This document shows positions 34,368 to 43,452 of a stretch of 64,000 bases of DNA, piece by piece; the first letter of the stretch is position 1, and every line of letters starts with the position of its first letter. Origin of the DNA: DATGUN01 sp035301285. Its GTDB lineage: Bacteria > Bacillota > Bacilli > Bacillales > Amphibacillaceae. Made by a program: the position numbers and the translations under genes. The notes below the pieces were generated by a model. The model was not told where the DNA came from. It did no database searches and saw only the letters and a program-made list of their open reading frames with translations. The stretch spans positions 186,001 to 250,000 of the forward strand of contig DATGUN010000007.1 of assembly GCA_035301285.1 (NCBI GenBank), in the 5' to 3' direction.

Positions 34368-35159
34368 TTAAATATCGAACATTGAAAAGCCATCGTCCTG
34401 ACTAAACGGGGTTTGACCCACCTCTTCATATGTAATTTCTTCATCTTCATCACTGCGAAGCTCAATAATATAATCAAAGTCATCCATATTGTATTCTGTT
34501 GCCTGCACAAATATATCGGGATGTTCAACAACTTTGATGGCTGGAAGTTGCATGATCTCTCTGATCAATTGCCAATGAGCCTCATTTGCCCGCCTTTTTG
34601 AAACAACTCCATCAATAATATAAATATTATCTGTACTGTATTCGCCTTGTATCAACTGACTGCGAATCGTTTGCTTTAACAATGTACTGGAAACAAATAA
34701 CCAGCGCTTATTCGCACATACACTTGCCGCCACAACCGATTCTGTCTTCCCTACACGTGGCATGCCACGTATTCCGATTAATTTATGTCCTTCTTTTTTA
34801 TACAATTCAGCCATAAAATCCACAAGTAAACCCAGTTCATCACGGACAAAGCGAATGATTTTGCGATCTTCACCATCGCGATGAATGTATTTTCCGTGTC
34901 TTACAGCGAGTTTGTCCCTTAGCTTTGGTTTGCGTAATTTTGTAACTTCAATCGTATCCATCGTATTTAAAATAGACTTCAACCGTATGATCTGTTCATC
35001 TTTTTTAGATAATAGTAGCATGCCCCGTCTAGCATTTTCAACGCCATTAATCGTAATGATATTGATTGATAGCATACCCATCAATGATGAAATATCGCCC
35101 AACAAGCCAGGTCGGTTGTATTGGAGCTCATATTCAAGATACCATTCAGTCTTTTCCAT
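34368..35159 (-). CDS. ymfK: YmfK, DUF3388 protein
   Basis: 263 residues. An ACT-like N-terminus (EWYLEYELQYNRPGLLGDIS, INIITINGVENARRGM) precedes a domain with GIRGMPRVGKTESVVAASVC, resembling a P-loop. This two-part layout is that of the Bacillaceae DUF3388 family. Function is unknown; ligand binding followed by nucleotide-dependent action is conceivable but unproven. ATG 35157-35159 follows AAGGAG; an extended start eight codons upstream contains the SD. Confidence 0.82.
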   Translation of the reverse strand: MEKTEWYLEYELQYNRPGLLGDISSLMGMLSINIITINGVENARRGMLLLSKKDEQIIRLKSILNTMDTIEVTKLRKPKLRDKLAVRHGKYIHRDGEDRKIIRFVRDELGLLVDFMAELYKKEGHKLIGIRGMPRVGKTESVVAASVCANKRWLFVSSTLLKQTIRSQLIQGEYSTDNIYIIDGVVSKRRANEAHWQLIREIMQLPAIKVVEHPDIFVQATEYNMDDFDYIIELRSDEDEEITYEEVGQTPFSQDDGFSMFDI

Positions 35160-35262
35160 ATAAAAACTCCTTAACAGATACATGCATTTTTATGTTACAA
35201 AAGGGATAACGTATTTGCAATCTATCTATATAATAAATGATTTTGCTCATCTTTAAAAGAAG

Positions 35263-35289
35263 ATTGTATCACTATTTTATAAATGTCAA
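35263..35289 (-). promoter_or_regulatory. Putative promoter of ymfK
   Basis: Consensus TTGACA (35284-35289) and an extended TGATACAAT -10 (hexamer 35263-35268) on the minus strand. The spacer is only 15 bases, which lowers confidence. Confidence 0.45.
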
Positions 35290-35321
35290 TCAAATAGCAT
35301 TCCATATGTTGATTTAATGCC

Positions 35322-36038
35322 TTACCAACCGCCATTGACATGAATGATTTCGCCATTCATATAAGTCGTTTCCTGCTCCATCAAAAAACAAACAACATCA
35401 GCTACATCACTTGATTTCCCGGCACGTCCCATAGGTATCGAATCAATGACGGCTCGAACTTCTTCTCCAGATAGATGTGTATTCATTTTTGTATCAATAT
35501 ATCCCGGACTGACACCATTTACAAATACACCACTCGCTGTCACTTCTTTGGCAAGTGCCTTTATAAAGCTGTTTTGCGCTCCTTTGGCAGACGAATAGAT
35601 AACCTCATTGCTCGAACCTCTCTCACCCCATATCGAGGTAATGAGGAGGATTCTTCCGGATTGTTTTCGAATCATCTCGGGCAGAAACTTTTTGGTCACT
35701 TTCCATGGTGTTTTAATATGTTGCATATACATATCGCTCATTATATTATCCGGTGTATCTTGCAAAAGGCTGACATATGCCTGTCCATTGGCAAACACAA
35801 TCCCGTCGACAGGAAAGGCGATATCCGCAATCAATTTATCCAAGCCGGTATCTGTTTCTAAATTGGCCTGGATGATGGATAAAATAGATTCTTGGGGCAA
35901 TTCGTCCATCATAGCCATGATACGATTTTTATTGGTATGGTAATGAAGGATCAACTGATACCCTCGTTCTGCGAGTTCCCTTGCAATCGCATGCCCTATA
36001 TCCCCACTTGCGCCTGTTATCAATATGTTCTGTGTCAT
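35322..36038 (-). CDS. ymfI: YmfI, short-chain dehydrogenase/reductase
   Basis: 238 residues of the classical SDR family. The NAD(P)-binding TGASGDIGHAIA lies at the N-terminus, and the catalytic Ser-Tyr-Lys is in LLITSIWGE and YSSAKGA. The usual NNAG motif is FANGQA here. The C-terminus is MNGEIIHVNGGW. It resembles FabG but its substrate is unknown. It directly follows spoIIIE; in B. subtilis ymfC to ymfH intervene, including peptidases YmfF and YmfH, which are not found here. Confidence 0.88.
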   Translation of the reverse strand: MTQNILITGASGDIGHAIARELAERGYQLILHYHTNKNRIMAMMDELPQESILSIIQANLETDTGLDKLIADIAFPVDGIVFANGQAYVSLLQDTPDNIMSDMYMQHIKTPWKVTKKFLPEMIRKQSGRILLITSIWGERGSSNEVIYSSAKGAQNSFIKALAKEVTASGVFVNGVSPGYIDTKMNTHLSGEEVRAVIDSIPMGRAGKSSDVADVVCFLMEQETTYMNGEIIHVNGGW

Positions 36039-36089
36039 TGTCTATGAATCACCTAGATTCTGCTGTTTTCAATTCAGTCATGCATACCC

Positions 36090-38354
36090 TTAAGATGATT
36101 GCTCTTCGGTGTTGGAAACCAATACGGTTCTCGGCTTGCTTCCTTCATAAGGACCTACAATTCCCCTATCTTCCATCGCATCAATCAATCTGGCAGCTCT
36201 TGTATAGCCAATCCTGAAACGTCTTTGCAACATCGAAACACTAGCACTCTGCATTTCGGTAATCATGCGTACAGCATCTTCATATAAGTCATCATCCACT
36301 TCGGAAGTAACCTCATTTGTTTCTTCCGGAATCATTTCTTCTTGATATTGTACCTTTTGCTGACTTATGCAGTGATCGACAATCCGTTCGACTTCTTCAT
36401 CCGAAAGAAAAGCACCTTGCACTCGTTTCGGTTTCATATTACCGACAGGCATAAAAAGCATGTCCCCACGTCCAAGCAGTTTTTCAGCACCGCCTGAATC
36501 AAGGATGGTGCGGGAATCTGTTTGGGATGAAACACTGAACGCAATACGTGAAGGGATGTTTGCCTTGATGACACCTGTAATAACATCGACAGAAGGGCGT
36601 TGTGTCGCAATGATCAAATGAATGCCCGCTGCACGAGCCATTTGTGCAAGTCTGGTAATGGCATCTTCCACATCACTTGAAGCAACCATCATCAAGTCCG
36701 CTAATTCATCTACCAGAACGACGATATATGGTAGATTCGGTTGTTTTTCCTCTTCCTCAACCGTCTGATTATATTTACGGACATACTCATTATACCCTTC
36801 GATATTACGCGTTCCCGTATCCGAGAACAATTCATAACGCCGTTCCATTTCGCTGACGACCTTCTTTAGAGCCTGTGATGCTTTTTTCGGATCCGTAACG
36901 ACCGGTGTAAGTAAATGGGGTATCCCGTTATAGACGTTCAATTCAACTTTTTTAGGATCGATCATCATCATTTTCACTTCATGCGGTTTAGCCCGCATTA
37001 ATATCGTCGTGATAATCCCGTTGACACAAACACTTTTACCGCTTCCGGTCGCCCCGGCAATTAACAAGTGTGGCATTTTACTTAATTCTGTCACAACCGA
37101 TTCCCCTGAAATATCACGCCCCAAAGCAACCAACAGTTTGGAAGACTTCTGCTTTAACGTGTTATCGAGCACTTCACGTAACGACACCATTGCAATATCT
37201 TGGTTCGGCACTTCAATACCGACGGCCGATTTACCGGGAATCGGCGCTTCGATACGTATTTCCTTTGCGGCAAGTGCAAGTGCCAGATCATCATGAAGGT
37301 TGACGATTTTACTGACTTTCACCCCCGCCTCGGGATATACTTCATATTTTGTCACTGCCGGACCGACATGCACTTTCGTTACCCTGGCCTTCACACCAAA
37401 ACTCGTGAACGTTTTTTCCAGCTTACGAACCGTTGCCTGGATTTGCGATTTCTCCTGCTGCTGTGAATTATGAGTCGGTTCCGACAACAGATCCGGGGAG
37501 GGTAATTCATACTCGTAATTTTCCGCGGCTGTCAATGGCAAGGCACCATCGTCCTGAGCATCTTTTTCCTCCGGTTCTTTTTCATGTGCGGCATTTTCTT
37601 TTTTGACAACATCATCCGAATATGCAACATCCGTAAAATCTTGGATAAGTGGCTCGTCCTCCGAAGCAGCAGAAACGTCATAGGACTCCACTGCCCCTCC
37701 GGTTTCCGGGTCATCTTCCACGACGTGCTTGGCCTCCCGTTTTTCACGGAACTTTGTTTTTATATGTGTGTAAAAAGCACGTAGTTTCTCAAACATGTTG
37801 GAGCAAAAATCACCAACCGAAAATTCCGTCAGAAAAATAAACCCGATGATAATCGAAAATATAGAAACGATTTTGGCTCCGACAGAAGAAAATAAATAAT
37901 AACAAAATGTAAACAAGATACCACCGATCAACCCGCCTCCTGTTCCAAAAGCGGATTGTCCATCCATATAATCAAAAAAGTTATCCCAAGTTGCTTTCAA
38001 TATCGATGTATCACCTTCAAGCAACAATAGATGTTCAAACGTTTGTATATGTGTGAGCAAAAGCACACCAAGAAAAACAATATAAAAGCCAATCATTTTT
38101 TTATGAGAAAAATCCGGATATCGTCGTTTAACAAGTAAAATGATTCCTGTCACCAATAGGAATAAAGAGGCTACGAAATACCAAATCCCCAAAAAGAACC
38201 GAAACATGTATTCCAAACCACCCGGGATAGCTCCATCACTGATGACACCAGCACCACTTCCAAGGATAGCTAAAAAGATATATAATAAGCCTAATAATTC
38301 ATATTTCACACGTTTTTTAAGTTGTTTTTTCTTTTTTTTCCTTTTTTGTGCCAC
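36090..38354 (-). CDS. spoIIIE: SpoIIIE/FtsK-type DNA translocase
   Basis: 754 residues. Four N-terminal membrane segments (within residues 25-185), an acidic linker, then the RecA-like motor with Walker A LLIAGATGSGKSVCVN and Walker B VVLVDELADLMM, and the gamma winged helix (SVSMLQRRFRIGYTRAARLI) that reads SRS/KOPS-like sequences. It pumps the chromosome into the forespore. GTG at 38352-38354 (product starting MAQKRKKKKK) is preferred: AGGGG lies 8 bases before it and it aligns with MAKKKR of B. subtilis; a GTG three codons earlier is too close to the SD. Confidence 0.96.
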   Translation of the reverse strand: MAQKRKKKKKQLKKRVKYELLGLLYIFLAILGSGAGVISDGAIPGGLEYMFRFFLGIWYFVASLFLLVTGIILLVKRRYPDFSHKKMIGFYIVFLGVLLLTHIQTFEHLLLLEGDTSILKATWDNFFDYMDGQSAFGTGGGLIGGILFTFCYYLFSSVGAKIVSIFSIIIGFIFLTEFSVGDFCSNMFEKLRAFYTHIKTKFREKREAKHVVEDDPETGGAVESYDVSAASEDEPLIQDFTDVAYSDDVVKKENAAHEKEPEEKDAQDDGALPLTAAENYEYELPSPDLLSEPTHNSQQQEKSQIQATVRKLEKTFTSFGVKARVTKVHVGPAVTKYEVYPEAGVKVSKIVNLHDDLALALAAKEIRIEAPIPGKSAVGIEVPNQDIAMVSLREVLDNTLKQKSSKLLVALGRDISGESVVTELSKMPHLLIAGATGSGKSVCVNGIITTILMRAKPHEVKMMMIDPKKVELNVYNGIPHLLTPVVTDPKKASQALKKVVSEMERRYELFSDTGTRNIEGYNEYVRKYNQTVEEEEKQPNLPYIVVLVDELADLMMVASSDVEDAITRLAQMARAAGIHLIIATQRPSVDVITGVIKANIPSRIAFSVSSQTDSRTILDSGGAEKLLGRGDMLFMPVGNMKPKRVQGAFLSDEEVERIVDHCISQQKVQYQEEMIPEETNEVTSEVDDDLYEDAVRMITEMQSASVSMLQRRFRIGYTRAARLIDAMEDRGIVGPYEGSKPRTVLVSNTEEQSS

Positions 38355-38394
38355 TTCATTCACCCCTCATGACATACGACTTATCCAACAGCAA

Positions 38395-38417
38395 ACCCTT
38401 GCCATTATGACAAGGGT
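38395..38417 (-). terminator. Weak hairpin between ylzJ and spoIIIE
   Basis: ACCCTTG (38395-38401) pairs with CAAGGGT (38411-38417); the minus-strand tail TTTGCTGTT is poor in T, so termination is uncertain. Confidence 0.35.
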
Positions 38418-38474
38418 CACCATTTAATCCTATTGTATCATATATCAGATGGAAGGTCTTACTAGAAATTGAAT

Positions 38475-38678
38475 CTAAGTGAAATAATTTCCAGGGGTGT
38501 ATCTGGTATCCATGAAATCATTCGGATCTGTCGATAATAGCTGCAATAATTCATATTGTCCATTGTCTTTTTCTTCCACATATAACGTTTTCCCTTTACA
38601 TGTCACACATTGACGTTTAGCCATCTTTTGTTTATCTGTCGGATATATATCGTTCACATCCAAAGGTGTATATAACAT
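38475..38678 (-). CDS. ylzJ: YlzJ-like small protein
   Basis: 67 residues, beginning MLYTPLDVNDIYP and carrying CVTCKGKTLYVEE and LLSTDPNDFMDTRYTPGN, the YlzJ pattern. A CxxC pair is present. Function is unknown. Its ATG overlaps the tepA stop in TAATG, so its translation should be coupled to tepA. The position between tepA and spoIIIE matches B. subtilis. Confidence 0.85.
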   Translation of the reverse strand: MLYTPLDVNDIYPTDKQKMAKRQCVTCKGKTLYVEEKDNGQYELLQLLSTDPNDFMDTRYTPGNYFT

Positions 38679-39403
38679 TATTGCATCACTCCTTGACTTT
38701 CACCTTTTGTATCAATCAATTCGTTCATTTTTTGCATCGCTTCTTTGATACCGCCTATGGCATTGATGAGACCATATTCGACTGCGCTTTCACCAACCAC
38801 ATTCGTTCCAATATCTCTGGTCAGATTTCCTTTGGCAAACATAAGCTCCTTAAACTTTTCTTCTTTGATTCCAGAATGATTAACAACAAAGTTAATCACC
38901 CGCTCTTGCATTTTGTCCATATATTCAAAGGATTGTGGAACACCTATGACAAGTCCAGTCAAACGGATGGGATGTATGGTCATTGTTGCAGTCGGAACAA
39001 TATAAGCAAAATCGGAAGCGACAGCTATTGGTACACCGATTGAGTGACCGCCTCCAAGAACGACAGAAACCGTTGGCTTGGACAAAGAAGCGATCATTTC
39101 TGAAAGTGCGAGTCCCGCTTCGACATCTCCACCGATTGTGTTCAAAAGGATAATCAGCCCTTCTATCTTTGGGTTTTGCTCAATAGCAATCAATTGGGGC
39201 AGAATATGTTCATACTTTGTTGTTTTGTTTTGTGCGGGCAATTGAACATGCCCCTCGATCTGTCCAATGATAGAAAGGACATGGATATTGGATTCTGGTG
39301 CTTGTGGAAGATTTGTTTGCCCTAGCTGTTGAATTTTATTGACCAATTCATTATCAGCAGATTCATTCGTCTGTTCATCGTTATTCGGTGTTTCGTTCGC
39401 CAT
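38678..39403 (-). CDS. tepA: TepA, ClpP-like serine protease
   Basis: 241 residues. The ClpP-fold nucleophile is Ser121 in VLGGGHSIGVPIA, with His144 in MTIHPIRLTGLVIGVP and NTIGGDVEAGLALSEM ahead of them. TepA (YmfB) is a sporulation-linked protease reported to degrade small acid-soluble spore proteins and to affect secretion. ATG 39401-39403, ten bases after AAGGAG, is preferred to upstream starts. In B. subtilis the preceding gene is rnjB; here it is dapA. Confidence 0.92.
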   Translation of the reverse strand: MANETPNNDEQTNESADNELVNKIQQLGQTNLPQAPESNIHVLSIIGQIEGHVQLPAQNKTTKYEHILPQLIAIEQNPKIEGLIILLNTIGGDVEAGLALSEMIASLSKPTVSVVLGGGHSIGVPIAVASDFAYIVPTATMTIHPIRLTGLVIGVPQSFEYMDKMQERVINFVVNHSGIKEEKFKELMFAKGNLTRDIGTNVVGESAVEYGLINAIGGIKEAMQKMNELIDTKGESQGVMQ

Positions 39404-39478
39404 TATATTAGCACTCCTTCTCATATTGATTCTGACCTTAGTATGAGCGAGGCAGGCTGAATACATGCATGAATATTA

Positions 39479-39508
39479 AAAGGAAAAGCCACCTTTATCA
39501 AGGCGGCT
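39479..39508 (-). terminator. Intrinsic terminator of dapA
   Basis: AGCCGCCTT/AAGGTGGCT on the minus strand (39500-39508 with 39487-39495, one G-T pair), followed by TTTTCCTTTT, directly after the dapA stop. Confidence 0.8.
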
Positions 39509-39514
39509 CCAAAT

Positions 39515-40393
39515 TTACTTTCTATTTATATTTTTGAGTACTTCATGCAACGATTTTCGTTCGGTGTCATTTAGTGGTATGAGCGGTAATCTCACTCCTC
39601 CAACAGATACACCTTTGTATTCAAGCGCTTCTTTAACAGGGGTCGGTGATGGGGCGGAGAATAATACATCCATGACAGGCAATAATGTCCTGTGGATTGA
39701 GGCGGCCTTTTTGATATTCCCTGATACATATGCTTTTACCATTTCCTGCATTTCTTTTCCAATGACATGGGATGCGACCGACACGATTCCATGACCACCG
39801 ATGGAAAGCATTGGAAGTGTCAAACTGTCTTCTCCGCTGTATACACTGAAATCATCATCCGTTTTTTCAATGATTTTGGCTGCTTGTTCCAAGTCACCAC
39901 TTGCTTCTTTTACCGAAACGATGTTTTTAATATTACTGAGTTCAATAATGGTATCGGCGTCCATTTTCACGACCGATCTTCCAGGTATATTATAGAGCAT
40001 GATAGGAAGATCGACAGTAGCGGCAATCTGTTTGAAGTGCTCGTATAAACCTTGCTGGCTCGGCTTGTTATAATATGGAACAACAAGCATGATACCATCA
40101 ACACCGCTATTCTCCGCTTCCTTTGTCAATGCGATTGACTCGCTCGTATTATTGCTGCCGGTACCTGCAATAACGGGAACACGTTTATCCACCACACGAA
40201 CGACATGATTGAACAATTTCACTTTTTCTTCTGTTGACATTGTGGGTGATTCACCTGTTGTTCCTGTTATGACCAACCCTTCCGTTCCATTTTCGAGAAG
40301 GTACTCAATCAATGCTGTTGTTTTGTCGTAGTCTACTTCTTTCGCTTCATTAAATGGCGTGACCATTGCAGTCAAAACATGACCAAAATCCAT
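39515..40393 (-). CDS. dapA: 4-hydroxy-tetrahydrodipicolinate synthase
   Basis: 292 residues. TGTTGESPTMSTEEK, YNIPGRSV and the Schiff-base lysine in IVSVKEASGDLEQ identify DapA, which condenses pyruvate with aspartate semialdehyde. Its product feeds both lysine/diaminopimelate synthesis and, through SpoVFA/B, dipicolinate for the spore. ATG 40391-40393 follows AGGTGG. It follows dapG by 31 bases and ends at a terminator. The lysine branch and spoVF genes are clustered as in B. subtilis. Confidence 0.97.
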   Translation of the reverse strand: MDFGHVLTAMVTPFNEAKEVDYDKTTALIEYLLENGTEGLVITGTTGESPTMSTEEKVKLFNHVVRVVDKRVPVIAGTGSNNTSESIALTKEAENSGVDGIMLVVPYYNKPSQQGLYEHFKQIAATVDLPIMLYNIPGRSVVKMDADTIIELSNIKNIVSVKEASGDLEQAAKIIEKTDDDFSVYSGEDSLTLPMLSIGGHGIVSVASHVIGKEMQEMVKAYVSGNIKKAASIHRTLLPVMDVLFSAPSPTPVKEALEYKGVSVGGVRLPLIPLNDTERKSLHEVLKNINRK

Positions 40394-40424
40394 CTTAATG
40401 CCACCTTTCATTCATATCTTGCCT

Positions 40425-41642
40425 TTAATCGTCGTCAAGACCAAATACGTGATGCAATGCATTTACAGCAACTTTCAAATCTTTACCATGGATTAATACC
40501 CATATGGTTGTATGGCTGTCGGCCGATTGTAAAATTTGTACGCCGACATCTGTTAAGGCTCCGACTATTTTGGAGGCGACGCCAGGTACGCCGGTCATCC
40601 CTGCCCCCACTGCCGAAACCTTGGCACAGTTCATCGTTATTTCCGGTTCATATTCCAGTGATTCCAAAATTTGAACAGCTTTATCTTTCAATGTATTAGG
40701 AATGGTGTAAACAACCTTTGTCGGTGATATGTTGATAAAGTCAACAGATATTCCCGCCTCCGCCATCGCTTTGAAAACATGTGATTGATGTCGATATGCT
40801 TCTTCTTTCATTTCGACCTGGATCTGTGTAATATCGGACATGTGAGCAATGCCTGTCATCAGTTGATCAGGTCCATCCATTCCAATCTCCGCTACCCTCG
40901 AGGCTGTTACAAGTGTACCTCTGGCCATGGAATACGTCGAACGCACTCTCATGGGAATTTTGGCTTGCATGGCAATCTCAACCGCACGAGGGTGGACAAC
41001 TTTGGCTCCTTGATATGCCAGATTGCATATTTCTGTGTACGTCACAATATCGAGCGGACGTGCTTTATCAACAACACGTGGATCCGCCGTCATAATACCA
41101 CTGACATCGGTGAAAATTTCGATTCGCTCAGCTTGAAGGGATGCACCAATTGCAGCCGCGGTCGTATCACTCCCACCGCGACCGATTGTCGTTATCTCAC
41201 CGTGCTCTGTTTGCCCTTGGAATCCGGCGACTACAAGTACATCGTTAACTTCCAGTTCACTCTTCATTCTCTCCGGATGGACATGTTTGATTTTTGCCTT
41301 GGTATAATCATCATTGGTAATAAACCCCGCTTGTGCCCCAGTCAAGGTCATTGCCGAAATATGATGCTTCTTCAGGTCATTCGTCAGTAATACAGATGAG
41401 ATTGTTTCCCCACATGACATCAATAAATCCAACTCGCGATTGGAATTATAATTAGCGGGATAGCCAACCAGATCCAACAATGTATCGGTCGCATATGGAT
41501 CTGGCTTCCTCCCGAGTGCTGAAACAACCACAACCAGTTTATAGCCTGAACTGATGGCATCTTTGATATGATTGATGACATGATGACGGTTTTCCTCTGT
41601 TTGAACGGAAGTTCCGCCAAATTTTTGTACTAATATTTCCAT
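40425..41642 (-). CDS. dapG: Aspartokinase I (diaminopimelate-sensitive type)
   Basis: 405 residues. N-terminal KFGGTSV (about 7-13), RGGSDTTAAAIG and FTDVSGIMTADPR form the aspartate kinase domain; two ACT domains fill the last 140 residues. By position between asd and dapA it matches B. subtilis DapG, the diaminopimelate-inhibited isozyme that phosphorylates aspartate at the head of the lysine/threonine/methionine pathway. AGAGGTG precedes the ATG. No lysine riboswitch or T-box was seen upstream. Confidence 0.96.
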   Translation of the reverse strand: MEILVQKFGGTSVQTEENRHHVINHIKDAISSGYKLVVVVSALGRKPDPYATDTLLDLVGYPANYNSNRELDLLMSCGETISSVLLTNDLKKHHISAMTLTGAQAGFITNDDYTKAKIKHVHPERMKSELEVNDVLVVAGFQGQTEHGEITTIGRGGSDTTAAAIGASLQAERIEIFTDVSGIMTADPRVVDKARPLDIVTYTEICNLAYQGAKVVHPRAVEIAMQAKIPMRVRSTYSMARGTLVTASRVAEIGMDGPDQLMTGIAHMSDITQIQVEMKEEAYRHQSHVFKAMAEAGISVDFINISPTKVVYTIPNTLKDKAVQILESLEYEPEITMNCAKVSAVGAGMTGVPGVASKIVGALTDVGVQILQSADSHTTIWVLIHGKDLKVAVNALHHVFGLDDD

Positions 41643-41706
41643 GACTACACCTCTACCTCATAACCATTGATACATGATTTAAATTTTATTCATAACAATG
41701 AAACGT

Positions 41707-42762
41707 TCAGCGGGGTGACTTTGAATGTGTATTCCCGATTATTTTCTCTGCAATTTGGACGGTATTCAGTGCAGCACCTTTCAATAAATTATCGGAAACA
41801 ACCCATAAATGGAAGCCTTTATCATGATCCAGATCTTTTCGGATACGTCCAACAAATACATCATGTTTACCTTCAGCGCTTAGCGGTGTTGGATATAACT
41901 GATGATTGGGATCATCTTCCACGACAACCCCCTCCGCATTTTGTAGGAGTCGCCGTAAGTCGGAAACACCTACACCTTCTTTATCGATTTCCACGTAGAT
42001 GCTTTCAGCGTGTGATCGAAAGAATGGCAGGCGTACACAAGTTGCCGAAATTTCCAAATCAGGCATATGCAGAATTTTTTTCGTTTCATTCACCATTTTC
42101 ATTTCTTCAAATGTATATCCATTGCTTGTAAATACATCGATTTGCGGCAATGCATTAAAAGCAATCGGATAATGCTCATCAGCATTTTTGACCGGAAGTA
42201 TGGAACGCGTCATTTCCTCGTCATCTATATACTGCTTTGTCTGTTCCGCCAGTTCTTCGGATGCATGTAATCCTGCACCGGAAACAGCCTGATACGTTGA
42301 AACGATGACCCTGTTCAATCCTAAATGCTCTTTGATCGGATTCAAAGCTGCTACCATTTGGATGGTTGAACAATTAGGGTTGGCAATAATGCCCTGATGT
42401 TTTTGTGCATCTACTTGATTCACTTCGGGAACGATGAGCGGTACATTTTCATCCATCCTGAAGGCACTTGTATTATCAATGACAAGCGTCCCCCTTTTGA
42501 CCGCTTCATGGGCTAATTGCTTGGAAATTGTGCCGCCCGCAGAAAACAAAGCAATATCGATGTTTTCAAATCTTTCTGCCGTTGCCTCTTCAATCGTTAT
42601 TTCGCTGTTGCGAAACATGACCTTTTTACCCTCAGACCGGGCAGATGCAAGCAGTGTCAAAGACTCCATCGGAATGGATGAAGACTCCAAAAGGTGGATG
42701 ATTTTTTGGCCGACAGCACCTGTCGCACCGACTACAGCTATATGATATGATTGTTTATCCAT
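41707..42762 (-). CDS. asd: Aspartate-semialdehyde dehydrogenase
   Basis: 351 residues. NADP-binding VVGATGAVGQ lies at the N-terminus; catalytic Cys131 is in ANPNCSTIQM, and the histidine is in RLPFFRSHAESIYVE. Asd reduces aspartyl phosphate to the semialdehyde used by DapA. ATG at 42762 is taken as the start, but GTG one codon upstream has better spacing (9 bases) from AAGGAG and may be the true one. It lies between spoVFB and dapG, likely in one operon. Confidence 0.96.
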   Translation of the reverse strand: MDKQSYHIAVVGATGAVGQKIIHLLESSSIPMESLTLLASARSEGKKVMFRNSEITIEEATAERFENIDIALFSAGGTISKQLAHEAVKRGTLVIDNTSAFRMDENVPLIVPEVNQVDAQKHQGIIANPNCSTIQMVAALNPIKEHLGLNRVIVSTYQAVSGAGLHASEELAEQTKQYIDDEEMTRSILPVKNADEHYPIAFNALPQIDVFTSNGYTFEEMKMVNETKKILHMPDLEISATCVRLPFFRSHAESIYVEIDKEGVGVSDLRRLLQNAEGVVVEDDPNHQLYPTPLSAEGKHDVFVGRIRKDLDHDKGFHLWVVSDNLLKGAALNTVQIAEKIIGNTHSKSPR

Positions 42763-42809
42763 CACTCTATATGACTCCTTTTCCTGAAATCCCATTTGAT
42801 TATGCGACT

Positions 42810-43415
42810 CTATTTTACCATATTATCTGTCATATAAGGAACAATAACAGGTTGGAGTTGTTTATATTCCAATGCCGATGACACTGTTTCTGGCAAGAGA
42901 TGCATTTTGGATACGAGTGAGTTTGGTTTTGCGTAAGGCTGGTCTTGGCCATACGGAATGAAATATATAAATTTCGTTGCCATCAATGTCATTAAATTGA
43001 CACCATTCAAACCAAGTGCGTCATTTGTAGATATACCAAGTACAACAGGATTCTGATTTCGGAGTGTCGCTTTTGCAGCCATCAAAACCGGTGAATCGGT
43101 TATACCATTTGCAAACCGGCTCATCGAATTTCCAGTCAACGGGGCGATAACCATACAATCCAGAGGGTATGACGGTCCGAGTGGTTCCGCTTCAGGCATT
43201 GTCGTAATCACTTCTTTTCCGGTAATGGACTCAATCTTATCAATATGATCTTTTGCCTTCCCGAATTTTGTATCCGTTGTTCGCACTGAATAGGTGACGA
43301 TTGGAACAACCTCCGCTTTCAATTCCATTAAACGTTCAATCTGTGGAAACACTTCCTCATAAGTGCAATGTGAAGCGGTTATACCAAATCCAATCCGTTT
43401 TCCTTCTAAAAGCAT
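42810..43415 (-). CDS. spoVFB: Dipicolinate synthase subunit B
   Basis: 201 residues of the flavoprotein-like fold: RIGFGITASHCTYEEVFPQI, LDCMVIAPLTGNSMSRFANG and GISTNDALGLNGVNLM match SpoVFB. With SpoVFA it makes dipicolinic acid in the mother cell. ATG 43413-43415 is 8 bases after AAAGGGG; the upstream in-frame codons overlap the end of spoVFA. Together with dapA, dapG and asd the operon runs from aspartate to the spore-core chelator. Confidence 0.95.
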   Translation of the reverse strand: MLLEGKRIGFGITASHCTYEEVFPQIERLMELKAEVVPIVTYSVRTTDTKFGKAKDHIDKIESITGKEVITTMPEAEPLGPSYPLDCMVIAPLTGNSMSRFANGITDSPVLMAAKATLRNQNPVVLGISTNDALGLNGVNLMTLMATKFIYFIPYGQDQPYAKPNSLVSKMHLLPETVSSALEYKQLQPVIVPYMTDNMVK

Positions 43416-43452
43416 CCTCATTTCCCCTTTCTGATTTAACGATACAATCGAT

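Noticed and set aside
41643..41706. Lysine riboswitch or T-box before dapG
   Set aside because: The gap from asd to dapG is only 64 bases and shows no such structure; none was seen before asd or spoVFA either.
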